The notes under the pieces were generated by a model. That model saw nothing but the letters and a program-made list of their open reading frames with translations. It searched no databases and was not told where the DNA came from. Source: Neurospora intermedia (lineage: Eukaryota > Ascomycota > Sordariomycetes > Sordariales > Sordariaceae). Taken from it: a stretch of 64,000 nucleotides of DNA. The first letter of the stretch is position 1. Every line of letters begins with the position of its first letter. The stretch is taken from positions 3,162,001 through 3,226,000 of the forward strand of contig BTPP01000006.1 of the NCBI GenBank assembly GCA_037102815.1, in the 5' to 3' direction. The position numbers and the translations under genes were made by a program. Of the stretch, positions 1-11,026 are shown piece after piece.

Positions 1-106
1 ACCCTCTACCAACCGAGGGTTTTCCACCGCCCAGATCACCGACAACGAAAAAAAAAACAAGCCTTCGTCGTCGTCGCCCCGCAAAGCGCATTCCTCCTAG
101 CCCACC

Positions 107-556
107 ATGCAGCCCACCCGCATCCTCCAAGGCCTCAAGTACCGCAAGTTGCGCCTGACCACCAAGGATGTCAACAAGGGTTTCTACAAGGGTAACCGTA
201 CCGGTTCTATGGGTACACACACCAGCTACGGTACCTACAAGATCGATTACACCAAGGTCCGCACCTATGTGTGCCCGGATCTGACCGGTTTCAAGGTGGG
301 TGGTTCTCTATTTCCGTCTGGGTTTGGGGTTGGAATGGGATGAGTTGGGGGATCTGGTGTTAATGGAATGACCGAGAACAGAGGAGGATATAAACCATTA
401 AAGAATTATGCTAACAAGAGAAACGACAACAAGCTCACCCCCTTCGTCTCCAAGACCATCCGCCCCGTTCACGATCAGTTCCCCGGCGACAAGCTCGGCC
501 CCAAGAACCCCGCCACTTACCTTGCTCGCTGGAAGTCGGAGAACGGTCTCGACTAA
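107..556 (+). CDS. mrpl27: Mitochondrial large-subunit ribosomal protein mL41 (YmL27 family)
   Basis: Two exons, 107-295 and 434-556, joined in phase 0 across an intron with donor GTGGGT and a CTAAC branch site at 411-415, give 103 residues. The N-terminal half (LRLTTKDVNKGFYKGNR, then YGTYKIDYTKVRTYVCPDL) matches the fungal YmL27/mL41 core, and the tail ends in YLARWKSENGLD. mL41 is a small basic protein of the mitochondrial 54S subunit near the exit-tunnel side. The length is normal for filamentous fungi. The start has a good context (cccaccATGc), and about 100 bases of probable 5' UTR lie before it in the window. It is a nuclear housekeeping gene with no functional link to its neighbours. 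The intron borders are inferred from the sequence. An alternative acceptor a few bases upstream would break the conserved frame. Confidence 0.9.
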
Positions 557-1761
557 ACGGTCGTCATGCTATCATCGAGGCGAAAAGGAGGAGGACATTA
601 CGATACCAGACCACGGCGAGGAAATGGAGCGAGGCTCACTCAACTGTCAAACTACCAACGCAATATATACCCAAGTTCTGATTACATTCCGAAAGCCTGC
701 CGACACAGACCGTTCGAAGCGATTCAAGATCCGTTCCAAGTTACAGCATCTGTCGAAGTCCCGGTAAAGCATTCTCTATGTTTATCGGGCAATTACATGA
801 CGCAAACGTCCTTTGCCGAAAGATTATGTCACTTCCATACTGGGAAGGCGCTCTGCATGCTACCACGAGCCACTCCTCCAGTATACATTGTTCCAACACG
901 AAGAATCTACCACTTAACAGCTCCATTGTTCCGGGTCGTATGTGAAATTGGAACATGTCCAGGTTCTCTGCCCATGGAGTCGCTGGGCTGCTACCTGGAC
1001 CGATGGTCCCGACATTCCTAGCTTTGAGATACGGCCTGCTAACCAGACCCAATAAAACCCTTGCTCCCGTTCAGAGCTGCTCACGGTACATTTTCAGGTT
1101 ACGATAATCCCACCGTCAAAATTCTTTTCTTTTTCGTACTCGTCCAACTCTCAGACCCACGAGTTGCCGAAGATGGGTTACGTGAATCGCTGTAGCTGAT
1201 TAACTCATCACCATAAGACAGAAATGAGATGATATGGCTATACTCGGCCTTGTCTCCAAGCAATCCAATAAGACCTATCCGAGATTCCAGGGGTTCTTGT
1301 TCCAGTTGTTGGATGGTTGAGGGAGAGATCTTGGGGATTTTAATAGGGTTAGGGTTTGGGTCTCTTGTTGATTGTTGCCTAACCTCTTTTGCCCTTTGCC
1401 TGATTGCCCTTGGGATGGTACGTTGTGTGCCTAACAATGAGGGGAATTTCTACCGAGAGGTAGTTTCAGGGTTTCTTCCTCTTCCTACCTTACTTTATTC
1501 TAATCAACCACCACCTGATTCCCAAAGGAACCCTTCTCTGGCATGAAGCAATTCACCTTCAGCTCAAGTGGAAGTTTCACGACATACAGAGAAATCACCG
1601 AATTCGAACGAGCGAATCCCGTTGAGAAAGTTCACCAAAACTCGCCAGTGCCCCTCCATGGCCTTTCTTTCCCTTGAATCCCGTCTCCTGGTCACCCACC
1701 CCTTCACATGTCATCCTGATGTCCATTCCTACAAACGACTTAATCATAATCACCCAAAATT
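557..1761. other. Intergenic stretch, mL41 3' end to HET gene promoter
   Basis: About 1.2 kb without a gene I can support. Only short overlapping frames with no family features are present on either strand. It should hold the 3' UTR of the mL41 gene and the promoter of the HET-domain gene. Confidence 0.5.
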
Positions 1762-4086
1762 ATGAAAACATCTGCCCACTTCAACCATGGACCGATCGAC
1801 AATACCTTGGCAGAGGAACCCGTCATAAAGTCTCGCTACCCTCCCAGGCAGCTTAACAAGCTCTGTGATGGTTGCCAAGCAGTTTTCCCTACAACTGGGC
1901 CGTGGTTCTGGGACCTGGAAGACACCACGCTTGCAGACAAAGATGATTGGTATCTGCGTGATTTCAGCATTCGCGACCTTCACGAGTCGTCTGCGCTTGG
2001 CTGTCACTTGTGCAGGGTCTTTTTGGACTCCCTACTCCCACCCGATATGATTGTTGGAAACCGTCAAGGATACGCTGAGTGGTACGAGGCTAACCAAGAA
2101 ATCCAACTTCGTTGCTCACTAGACAAGGACTGGAAGAATGTAGACTTGCCCATGAAGTTGACGATTCTAAGTAACTATCAGGAGCAATCCACCTTGGGTG
2201 CAAGGTTCGAGACTTCCTCTGTTCAGACACTGCGATTCCGGTCTGTCCGCCCAGTCTTGTCGGGGCAGTGTACCAACGGAACAGCCTGGACAGCGGATAT
2301 AACGGACTTCTGGGGAAGCTCATCGGGGTATGGCCCTTTCACGATAGCCCAACCGACATCAACCACCACCTTCAGCTCGTCCTCGATCGAGCAAATTCGG
2401 AAGTGGTCGACGCAATGTCTTGAGGATCATAAATATTGCATACTTACATTCAGTGGTGGCAATGAAAAGTACTGCTATCAGAGCAAGATTCGTTTCGTTG
2501 ACGTTGGGACCGATGAACACCCAATATTCCGGCTGGTCGATGGCGAAACCCTTAAGAGACAGGAGGGCTGCATTAATTACATCACCCTCAGCTATCGCTG
2601 GACGGCCGAAACTGCCATCACGAGCCTAAGGACATACAGCAAGGCCCTTTACCACGATTCCATACCCACTGAAACCCTGCCACAGATCTACAAGGACGCC
2701 GCCGCAGTCGCTCGGGCTCTACATATTCCTTACATCTGGATCGACTCCCTCTGCATCATTCAAGATTCTACACAAGACTGGAACGAACAAGCCTCCCTGA
2801 TGGATAGCATTTACACCCATGCGCGCCTGAACCTCTCCGGGATGTTTGCGGATCGGGCTGTGGGCCTCCGGATGGAAAGAGATCCTCTGGCCGTTTCGCC
2901 GTGCATCATATCCCGTCGTCTTCCCACTGATCCCAACGATGACGAGGAGCGGTATGAACACTTCGCCTGCTTCGAAGGCTACGGTGTCAACAGCTTTGTG
3001 GACCTTGCGCCCTTGTTCAGACGAGCATGGTGCCACCAAGAGCGCATCCTGCCCATTCGCACCGTTTATTTTGGCGAGCAGCTTGTCTGGCAATGTCCTC
3101 GCCAAATGGCCAGCGAAGCCTTTCCGTCGTGGATCTGGCGTGGACTGTATGATCCGTTTTCTGAGATGTCTGTTCACGCTCGCCGACAGCAAGCTTTGGA
3201 AGCACGATTCATGCTCCTCGAGGACTCGCGTGACACTTGGGAAAATATCGTGAAGCTCTATACCCAGACGCAGGTGACGAAGCAGACCGACAGGTTGGTT
3301 GCTCTCCGGGGTATCTTCAACCGATTTGGGCATATGTGGGACCAGCGCGAGCCGGACTGGTGCGTGGCTGGGCTGTGGAAGCAGCATCTCGTACGGCAAC
3401 TACTTTGGGAACGATGTGGTGAAATGGATAGGACGGATGAAGAGATGAATGCTCGCGCAAAAGAGATTCTCGACCTCTTCCCTTCCTGGTCCTGGGCTTC
3501 GTGTCCTTCAGAGATATTCTTCCAAACCATGGGCTTGGGTAGGGGTCACCATGTTGAGGACTTGGTTGAAGTTGATTCCATCCAACCTTTGCGGCCACTC
3601 AAGTCGGGGGATACCTACACGGCGTTCGAGACAGGATCCCGCATTGTTTTGCGGGGGTTAATCGCCACTCAGTTTGATACCGAGAAAGTCCTCCAGACAT
3701 GGGCCACTCAGGACTCCTTAGATGGTCTGGAAGTCTCATTGCCTACCGACGGGGAGCGGACTCTGAAATTTGACACCGGTATAGTCTTCGACCGACCCCT
3801 GGTCGACTCAATCAAGCACGAAGACCTTAGGTTTCTTCCCCTACGGATGTACTGCATGATAAATGACAGCTGCTCTGGATACGTAGGCGGTCTGCTGGTA
3901 GAGTCACTGGGCATCCGGGATGGGCTGCCGACCTATCGCCGCATGGGCCTCTTTTCAGCATTTTGCGAAACAGAGATCGTTTCTGGTTGGCTTGATCGTG
4001 TCGAGGAGTTGGAAGAGAACATTGATGTTGCCATGGGGGACTTGAGGGATAAGAGGAAAGAGTTTGCAGTTTTGCAGTTGGTATGA
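1762..4086 (+). CDS. HET-domain (heterokaryon incompatibility) protein
   Basis: An uninterrupted frame of 774 residues. The N-terminal part has the Cys pairs common in this class (LCDGCQAVF near residue 35, LGCHLCRVF near 77). The HET core starts near residue 271 with YITLSYRWT, continues with the conserved YIWIDSLCIIQDS and ends near LFRRAWCHQERIL and WQCP. HET proteins act in allorecognition and trigger regulated cell death on fusion of unlike strains. Most family members have no proven role, and nothing here shows that this one is a functional het locus. The C-terminal 350 residues have no domain I recognise. There is no STAND or NACHT module attached. The start is the first Met of a long frame, with none better downstream before the Cys motif. 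Confidence 0.9.
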   Translation: MKTSAHFNHGPIDNTLAEEPVIKSRYPPRQLNKLCDGCQAVFPTTGPWFWDLEDTTLADKDDWYLRDFSIRDLHESSALGCHLCRVFLDSLLPPDMIVGNRQGYAEWYEANQEIQLRCSLDKDWKNVDLPMKLTILSNYQEQSTLGARFETSSVQTLRFRSVRPVLSGQCTNGTAWTADITDFWGSSSGYGPFTIAQPTSTTTFSSSSIEQIRKWSTQCLEDHKYCILTFSGGNEKYCYQSKIRFVDVGTDEHPIFRLVDGETLKRQEGCINYITLSYRWTAETAITSLRTYSKALYHDSIPTETLPQIYKDAAAVARALHIPYIWIDSLCIIQDSTQDWNEQASLMDSIYTHARLNLSGMFADRAVGLRMERDPLAVSPCIISRRLPTDPNDDEERYEHFACFEGYGVNSFVDLAPLFRRAWCHQERILPIRTVYFGEQLVWQCPRQMASEAFPSWIWRGLYDPFSEMSVHARRQQALEARFMLLEDSRDTWENIVKLYTQTQVTKQTDRLVALRGIFNRFGHMWDQREPDWCVAGLWKQHLVRQLLWERCGEMDRTDEEMNARAKEILDLFPSWSWASCPSEIFFQTMGLGRGHHVEDLVEVDSIQPLRPLKSGDTYTAFETGSRIVLRGLIATQFDTEKVLQTWATQDSLDGLEVSLPTDGERTLKFDTGIVFDRPLVDSIKHEDLRFLPLRMYCMINDSCSGYVGGLLVESLGIRDGLPTYRRMGLFSAFCETEIVSGWLDRVEELEENIDVAMGDLRDKRKEFAVLQLV

Positions 4087-4248
4087 TTACTCGGGTACCT
4101 TTATGGTGGGAAGTCGCACCTGGCCTCGACTGGTGCCCACGGCCGGGTCGGTCAAAGGGAGCAGTGATCATACTTCACATTGTCATTGTAGGGAAATGCT
4201 TTCTCGTTCATATGCCTGCCTTTGCAGAGTCCCCTTGTTCTCCAGCCT

Positions 4249-5792
4249 TTACGCAACGGCCACTGGTTCCTCTTTGGGAAGCAACGGCTCATTCTTATCC
4301 TTCTCCAGGCCGGTGAACCTCTTGAAAATCTCATCAAACACCTCCTCAGCGTGCTTCTCAGCATCATGCTGATGAATCCAGTCCTCGCGAGGAAAGGCAA
4401 TGCTCGTAGGATCTTTGGCAACCTTTTCCCAATCAGTCTTGTGCCATCTATCCCTTGTTGTTTCCCCAGTCTTTTGCACAGCTCTCACGCGGTCGTATCT
4501 GCGCATCAGTGTTAGCAATCATCCTACTTTTTAGCAAGCAAAAAGAGGTTCAAAGACGCACCTGATATCCTGATAAGTCCTAACAGCAGCCTGTACCCCC
4601 TCCTTTCCCGCCCTTCTCAAACAAACAGCAATAGTAACCCCATCTTCCATCGCTTGCGTCGCCCCCTGCGCACTCGTCGGCAAGAACGGATGCGCCGAGT
4701 CTCCGACCAGCAGAATCCTCGCATGTTTGCTCACCCACGTCGGCAGCGGATCACGGTAGACCAACTTCCAATCCACCAGCGAGGGTGTTTTTTCTACAAT
4801 GGCTTTGCAAATGGGATCCCACCCTTCGAGGACTTTGTACACGTCCTCGAGTTTGCCGGGAAAGGACCAAGATTCATCAATGTCGTGCTCGTCCCGGTGG
4901 GTGAGTACCCAGCAGCAGTCGGAACCGTTCTTGATGGTGCTGAAGAGGAAGTGCACGTCAGGACCGATCCAGCCGTTGAAGGTGTCGCCGTTGGAGCAGA
5001 ATTCGGAGGTTCGGGGATCGGCGATCATGTCGGTGTTTGGGAACCTGCTGCGTTTAGCCAATGTATGATGACACAAAGACTGAGAAAAGGTGACATACCA
5101 AGCTCGCCAAACAGCATACCCGCTGCTCTTGGGCTTATCTTCAAACCCAAGGACCAACTGGCGTGCTTTCGAGCGGACGCCATCAGCACCGATGACAATG
5201 TCGGCTGTTACCTACCGGGCACCTCATCAGTCCTCATCCTTTTAAAGTCTCCAGACACAACACCCGCACTTCGAAAACGGACGGCTAGAATTCACAGACT
5301 CACCCTCTCCCCATCCCCCAACACAATCCCCGCCTTGTCCCCATCCTCAAAATACCCCTCCACCCTCCTCCCCAAGTTGATCTCAATTCCCAACTCATCC
5401 CGCGCATACTCAAACACCATCTGGTGCAGTTCCCCTCTATGTCCATTAAACACGGGCGCCTCCGGATTCTGTGGCGGGGTGGGTTGGTGATAGACCACCT
5501 CGCCCGTATCGTATTTATGGATCCTGAATCCATATCCCGTGAGATCGATGGACAAGGAACGTAATTTGGCAGCGATGGCACCTTCGGACCAACGCGCAAA
5601 GATGCGGCCGCCGTTGGCGCCAAAAGAAATGATGTCCCCTAGCGACTTGAGGGTGGGGAAGGATTCGTAGATTCGTACGGAGTGGCCGTGCCGGTGACAT
5701 TCGATGGCGGTGGTGAGGCCGGCGAAACCGGCGCCGACGATGAGGATGGAGATGCCTGTTGGGGAGTGCGGGTGTGAGGACTTGGAGGGCAT
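4249..5792 (-). CDS. FAD-dependent monooxygenase, salicylate hydroxylase-like
   Basis: Four exons on the minus strand: 5792-5304, 5211-5099, 5044-4562 and 4498-4249, 444 residues in total. The introns have GTGAGT, GTATGT and GTGCGT donors, and all phases agree. The protein shows the three signatures of flavin aromatic hydroxylases: the Rossmann motif ILIVGAGFAGLTTAIEC near residue 17, the DG motif IVIGADGVRS near 168, and the GD motif ILLVGDSAHPFLPTSAQGA in exon 3. Such enzymes hydroxylate (or decarboxylate and hydroxylate) aromatic rings or polyketide intermediates with NAD(P)H and O2. A 77-residue in-frame extension upstream is low complexity and looks like 5' UTR, so I start at MPSKSS, just before the Rossmann fold. 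For exon 3 I chose the second of two CAG acceptors because it keeps the expected aromatic residue (AWFPNT). The substrate is unknown. Confidence 0.88.
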
Positions 5793-6917
5793 GGTTACGA
5801 GTGGTAGTGTTGAGGTGAGTGATGAGGTGGAAAGGTTAAAGATGAGATGCAGTGATGTTGTGGTAAGATGCAGTAGTGGTGAGATTTTCTTGAAAGAGGA
5901 CAAATGAGGAGTCTTTAGGCGTGGTACAAGGTCAGTGGTTTCGGGGGTAGAAGTGTGTCCGTGATTGACGGTCTGTTCCGTTGATGGATGGAAGGTAAGG
6001 TCAACTCTCCCCTCTTTGAACATAGTTTTGGCGACGATCCTGACTTGACGAGAGCGTTAAGGACTCAACCCGTCTATCGGCTTGGACATTCCTTTTGATG
6101 TGCGATCATGTGCCCCAGAGACCAATACCCGAGATTCTCAATGCTGTGTTTGTCTCATTACTTAGTTCCCGTCGCTTTAGCTTCTTGTCCTGCAAGAGGA
6201 CTGACTGGTTGCGGTTCTCGAGACGGGTTGGTTAACCGTCAACGCGGAATAGGTAGGTGTGTTTCCGGACACCAAGCCCCCCCCTTTCGGAAACGCAGTC
6301 AGCGTTGCGTTCCAACACCCTCGTTTCTTTTATCCCCCAGCCTATGATAGCTGCATTCTGAAACTGCTGTCTTTAGCCGTGTGGTGTTCTTACCCCTCAC
6401 CCTGCCGCACCCGCATTCCTGTCCGGGTATTTTGTATGGTCTGGACGATACAGGATTACACTGTGACGGGTGCATGTGGGTGAGGGAAGGGACAAAGTAC
6501 GTTAAGGAAAGGTGAGATTCTGTCGTGAGGGGGGGCACAAAGGAACTGTAACGGTAGAAGCTGGTATACCATAGTCTCTCTTCCCCGCACAATGGAGGTA
6601 GGTAGTTTGCACATCCCGTTTTTCGGGAAGTCTTTGCGATGCAGTGGCAGTAACCAGGGAGGGTTCAATCCCGTCCGCAAAGGTCATGTGTAATTTCACT
6701 TTGATACGAAGATAACTCATAGGATCTCTCTACCTTATGATAAAATCAGGAAACACAGAATTGCATTACTGTTGAAAGTATCGAAGAGTGTCCGCACTGA
6801 GTTTTGGTGTTGCCAGAATAGTGATGCGAAACACCAAGATTAAGCATGCCCATATAAGCACTGGCTGCAAGCTTCGTTCCCATCAATCAACTACGACAGT
6901 TGCTCAACAACTGTGAA
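5793..6917. other. Intergenic stretch before tRNA-Asp
   Basis: About 1.1 kb upstream of the FAD monooxygenase. I see no convincing coding frame or repeat. It should carry the monooxygenase promoter. Confidence 0.45.
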
Positions 6918-7011
6918 TCTTCCGTAGTATAGTGGTCAGTATGTGAGCTTGTCAAGCTTGAACATCCAGTTCGATTCGCTCGAGACCCGGGTTCAATTCC
7001 CGGCGGGAGAG
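6918..7011 (+). tRNA. tRNA-Asp(GTC): tRNA-Asp (anticodon GTC) with a 22-nt intron
   Basis: The acceptor arm TCTTCCG (6918-6924) pairs with CGGGAGA (7004-7010), followed by discriminator G. The D arm lies in GTATAGTGGTCAGTATGT. The anticodon stem TGAGC pairs with GCTCG (6978-6982), with loop TTGTCA...C and anticodon GTC at 6951-6953. A 22-nt intron sits one base 3' of the anticodon (6955-6976), the canonical eukaryotic position. The T arm CCGGG-TTCAATT-CCCGG is perfect. The A box (TAGTATAGTGGTCA) and B box (GGTTCAATTCC) are intact. A T-rich Pol III terminator follows. The window also encodes an enzyme that uses Asp-tRNA(Asp) for sterol modification, about 12 kb away. I take that proximity to be chance. 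Confidence 0.95.
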
Positions 7012-7019
7012 ACCAATTC

Positions 7020-7035
7020 TTTTTCTGTTTTTTTT
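7020..7035 (+). terminator. RNA polymerase III terminator of tRNA-Asp
   Basis: Runs of five and eight T (7020-7024 and 7028-7035) begin 9 bases after the tRNA discriminator base, as expected for Pol III termination. Confidence 0.8.
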
Positions 7036-7207
7036 CTTGGGAGGTCGGTGGCGAGGATCCACTTGATGTCAATAAATCCCCTGGGTATTCTGGCAACGGC
7101 TTTATCGACGTCAATAACAAGCTTCTTCAATATGCACAGATCCCCAACCCAGCCGACAACCTGGTCACAACCAGCAGCTGCCTATAGAAAGTCCGAAAAC
7201 ACCCTCG

Positions 7208-9135
7208 TCACTTCACCTTCACCACCTTGACATTCCCCTTCTCATCAAACTCGGGCATCTCCGCCACCTCCCTCTTCTTCTGCTGATAAAACGTGCTCAT
7301 CCGATACCGACTCTCCCCATCCAACACCTTTAGATCTTTCAACGCCTGCTCCCCTTCTCTGACCACCACCTCCCTAATCTCCTCACTTCTCGGTACAATC
7401 TCACACCGAAACGGTTGCGGCCGCATATTCAACCCATTCGTATACGCAAAGATATCCACCTCCTCCTCCTTCCCCGTCTGCGGGTCTCTATACTTTCTAA
7501 TCGTAAACCCCCACAACAATCTCGCCACCGTGATCCACGTCCCCTGCTCCGCCAGCGCCTGCCCCGAACAAACCCTTCGTCCCCATCCAAACGTCATGTA
7601 CCCCTTTTCGCCCGGAAACGGCCGGTGGTGATCATTCCCCGGCAAAAACCGATCGGGATAAAACCTATCTGGGTCCGGGAACTCGCGCTCATGGTGATGG
7701 ATGGCCCATACGTTGCCCTGCACCCAGCTATGTGGCGGGATGAAGTACCCTTTGTAATAGTCTGGTGAGGTATTAGAGTGCGGTTGGCCGCCGATGATGG
7801 CGACGGAGCGCCAGCGGAGGACTTCCTTCACGTAGGCGTTGATGTAGGGGAGATTGGGAGCGTCGTCCCAGTGAGGAGAGCGGCCAGGGCCGATGATGGT
7901 ATCGAGCTCGGATTGGGCTTTGTGCATGGCGTCGGGGAAGGCAAGGCAGGAGAGCATGAAGGTGATGAGTGTCGAGGAGGAGGTGTCGGAGCCGGCGCCG
8001 AAGAGGTTCCCTGTCAGGGAGGAGAGCTCGGATTCGGGAAGGGAGTATTGGCGGGAGGCGTCCATGAGGGTTTTGATGTAGGGGGTGGGCATGGAGGCTT
8101 GGGCGAGGGCGGACTTGGATTCGTATTGGGCGAGGGCTTCGAGGGCGAGGGAGTGGAAGAAGTAGTGCCCACCACCACCCCCGCCTTTTTGGCCGCCGCT
8201 GCGGTAGCTGGTGCCGCGGAAGAAGGGGAGCCAGCGGGGGAAGCGGGCGAGGACTTGATGGTTGGGTTGTTAGCAACGGATTGACAGACAGGGAGAGAAA
8301 GAGGGAGCGAAAGGGGAAGGGGGGATGCTCACAAGGAAAGGTTTCAAGCAACATGGGAAACCTCTTCCCCGGCACGTTCAAGTCAGCAGCTAACTGCATC
8401 AACGCAATCACCTCCGTGATAATTGGGTCGTTGTAACTCGCTACTCTCCTCCCAAACGCAATGATGCTGACAACACTGGTCGCGTACCGCTCCAAATGCT
8501 TGACATACTCCTTGGGCTCGCGCAGGTAATCCAGCGCAACGACTTTGCTCTCGTTGTTCTGGATCTCTCGATACCCCCGGACGGACTGGATTCCGACGCC
8601 TAGGTGCATCAGCTTGCGGTGAATCCGCCAGTGGTCGCGGTCATTGTTGTTCAGGATGCGCATGGTGACGAGGTTGTTTTGGCCGGTGCCGAGTTCACCG
8701 AAGACGACCATGCGGGGGCGGGAGGCGTAGATTTGCGCTTTCTTTTCGAGGATATCGTGGGCGCACCAGGCGTTGTTGATCCAAATTGTTGGGTTACTGG
8801 GATGTGTTAGTGACGGGAGCCATGGTAATATTTTGGTGATGAGCATACCGGCCTATCCAAAAGGTGATGAGCGGCGTCTCATACTTCTTGGATAGCTCTT
8901 CAAAGTAGATCCATGGCTTGTTGTCTGGTAAAGAGAAGGTGTTGCCTATGATGGGCCACGGAAACGGGCCCGGTGGCATCTTGGAGCGAAGCCATAGCAT
9001 GTAGCCATAATCGATAATGATTGCGGTGAGTGCTAAGGCGGGCGCGAAGACCAAGAGCTTGTAGAAGTTGACATTGGTCAGAGCTTCCTGCGTTTTGTGA
9101 AGGGCGAATAAATCTAGCAGTTTGTCTGACAGCAT
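7208..9135 (-). CDS. Cytochrome P450 monooxygenase (first of two)
   Basis: Three exons on the minus strand (9135-8849, 8796-8333, 8253-7208) give 598 residues. Introns of 52 and 79 bp have CACTAAC and GCTAAC branch sites. An N-terminal membrane anchor (about residues 22-42) is followed by the proline hinge MPPGPFPWPIIGN. The I-helix is AGSDTSSSTL (near 337), ExxR is in KEVLRWR (near 394), and the haem loop FGWGRRVCSGQAL has its Cys near 479. All key residues are present, so the enzyme should be active in the ER. The layout resembles the fungal O-methylsterigmatocystin-oxidoreductase-like group, but the substrate is unknown. A 51-residue in-frame extension above MLSDKLL is polar and unlikely. 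The C-terminus extends about 70 residues past the usual end. A MFS transporter gene lies divergently upstream. Confidence 0.9.
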
Positions 9136-11026
9136 TTTGCCCGTCAGTAGCGCTCTGGGACAGACTCTTCTGTTTGTCTTCTGTAAGACAGGAAAATCAA
9201 CAGCGCCTTTGGTGGCTAATGGGTTATTTGTTGAAATGTGGTCGATATTGGCAGTCAGTGTCTTGGATAGAGAATGGGTGACTTGCAAACACGCAAAGGC
9301 CGTATCCCATCAAGCCATACCCAATTCTCGGCTTGCCAATATACCTATACTGGCCAACCTGGCTCGAGCCATCACGAAGCCTTTCAGCCTGCGGATGGTG
9401 GGTGGGAGGTTACGAGGTAGCAAGAGGGGTATGCCAGGACCTGGGTCGCCTATTAGGAAGAGTGGCTACCGCAGTTCGGATGGTTATCGTTAACGGGATG
9501 CCTCCCGGCTTCCTGAATTCCGTGTCGGCTATAGTTCTGTGTCCCGCAATGCCTTTGTCCAACGGAATGTTGGGAAGTGTGGGGAAAGGGGGGAGAAGGA
9601 ATATACTTTACCGTATGTAGTTGTGTTTGCGAGGTGGGAAGCAAACAGCTAGATTCATTGCACCTCTTCATTACCGTCCATACCCCGTTGATTTCGTGCA
9701 TGCAGCTTCAATAGAAATGAGGCCGACAATCAGGCGGGTCCTCAGACTTGGACATCCTAACCCACAGCTCGAACCTTCCCTGAACTCCCGTATCCTTCCG
9801 CCTCATGCCATCCGAGACATCGAAATGCTCCTATCCCCGATTGAAAGAGGCTTCTTCTCCTCTACCATTTCGAGGAAGACCGTTCAAGCAGACAACTGTC
9901 CACTGAAATTCTCTCCGACTTACACCCCCTCATTCCCTAGTTCAGTTCCCTCCCAAACTGTGGTTCTGCTGCAACCTCCATCCATTACCCCACACTCAAC
10001 CACCAATCCATCCAAGACATACACCGGGTGGCCATGCAACCGAACTTTAGGACGTGCCGGATGTACAGTATCCAGAATGAGCCGCTGCTGGTTTCATTTC
10101 CGTCCAACGTTCGTCCAACTATGTCTTGGCGAATATGGTTTCCATTTTCAGATCACCTCGCTAGAATACACCCTGTCACCGCCCACTTAACCGGCTGGGC
10201 TTCACGCAACGAATACCACCCTTCATATAGAAGTGAGACACGTACATGTATGCTAACGGCAGACGGTGTTGATCAAACGCCGGCAGTTGAAATAATTGGA
10301 CCTGAAGACATGGAAAAGTTCGCCCCGTGAGGAGGCGGAATGAAACTGGACGAACTATGGGAGTTTAGTCCGAGGGGGAGCAGGAAGGGTGACGTACCAT
10401 AATAGAGGGAGCCTAGAAAGGACTGATCTGAGGACAAAGCAACGGTAGATACGGGAGCTGTGCAGGGGGGTTGTTGACCATATGCATATGGGAAGAAAGG
10501 ACAGAAGCGGGATTGGGCTTCCCGTTAATATCACTTAATAGATGGCGGACAGCAAGTCAGTTGTGAGTGCCAATACAAAGACGTGTGTGCATAGGCATGT
10601 GAAGCTGGAATGGCTAGTATTGACAGTTGGTTTATGGAATGTCTTCGTTGGTTGTCGACCTTCCAATTTCTGTTGTGCAGTAGTGCGAGCAAGGCGGGTT
10701 GACCGGTTCGTAATGAAGACTACACCTTCACATTCGAAGACCAAGAACTGTGCCGTTGGCAAATCTTGCCGCCGCGGTCTGGATGTCTGGATGCCGTGTC
10801 GATGCCGTATGAGTGTTGATCACCAACGGTAGTCGTACGCTTGCACGTGGTCTCTATGGCTCCTCGATTTCAGACCATCAAACCCCTTAAGTCCCCATGT
10901 AGTTAATGTGGGAATCGTTCCACTATCCCCCCAAGGTTGCAACTTCAACTTGACTTGGATCTCAACTCCCAGTTCCCTCTTGATCGAGCGCTTGTCCATC
11001 GATCAGAGTCGAAGGCAACACCAACC
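9136..11026. other. Divergent intergenic region, P450 / MFS transporter
   Basis: About 1.9 kb between two divergently transcribed genes, so it holds both promoters. An open frame of 189 codons (9621-10190) is low complexity and has no family features. I do not call it a gene. Confidence 0.5.

Noticed and set aside
9621-10190. 189-codon frame between the P450 and the MFS gene
   Set aside because: Pro/Ser/Thr-rich without motif, in a divergent promoter region. Probably chance.
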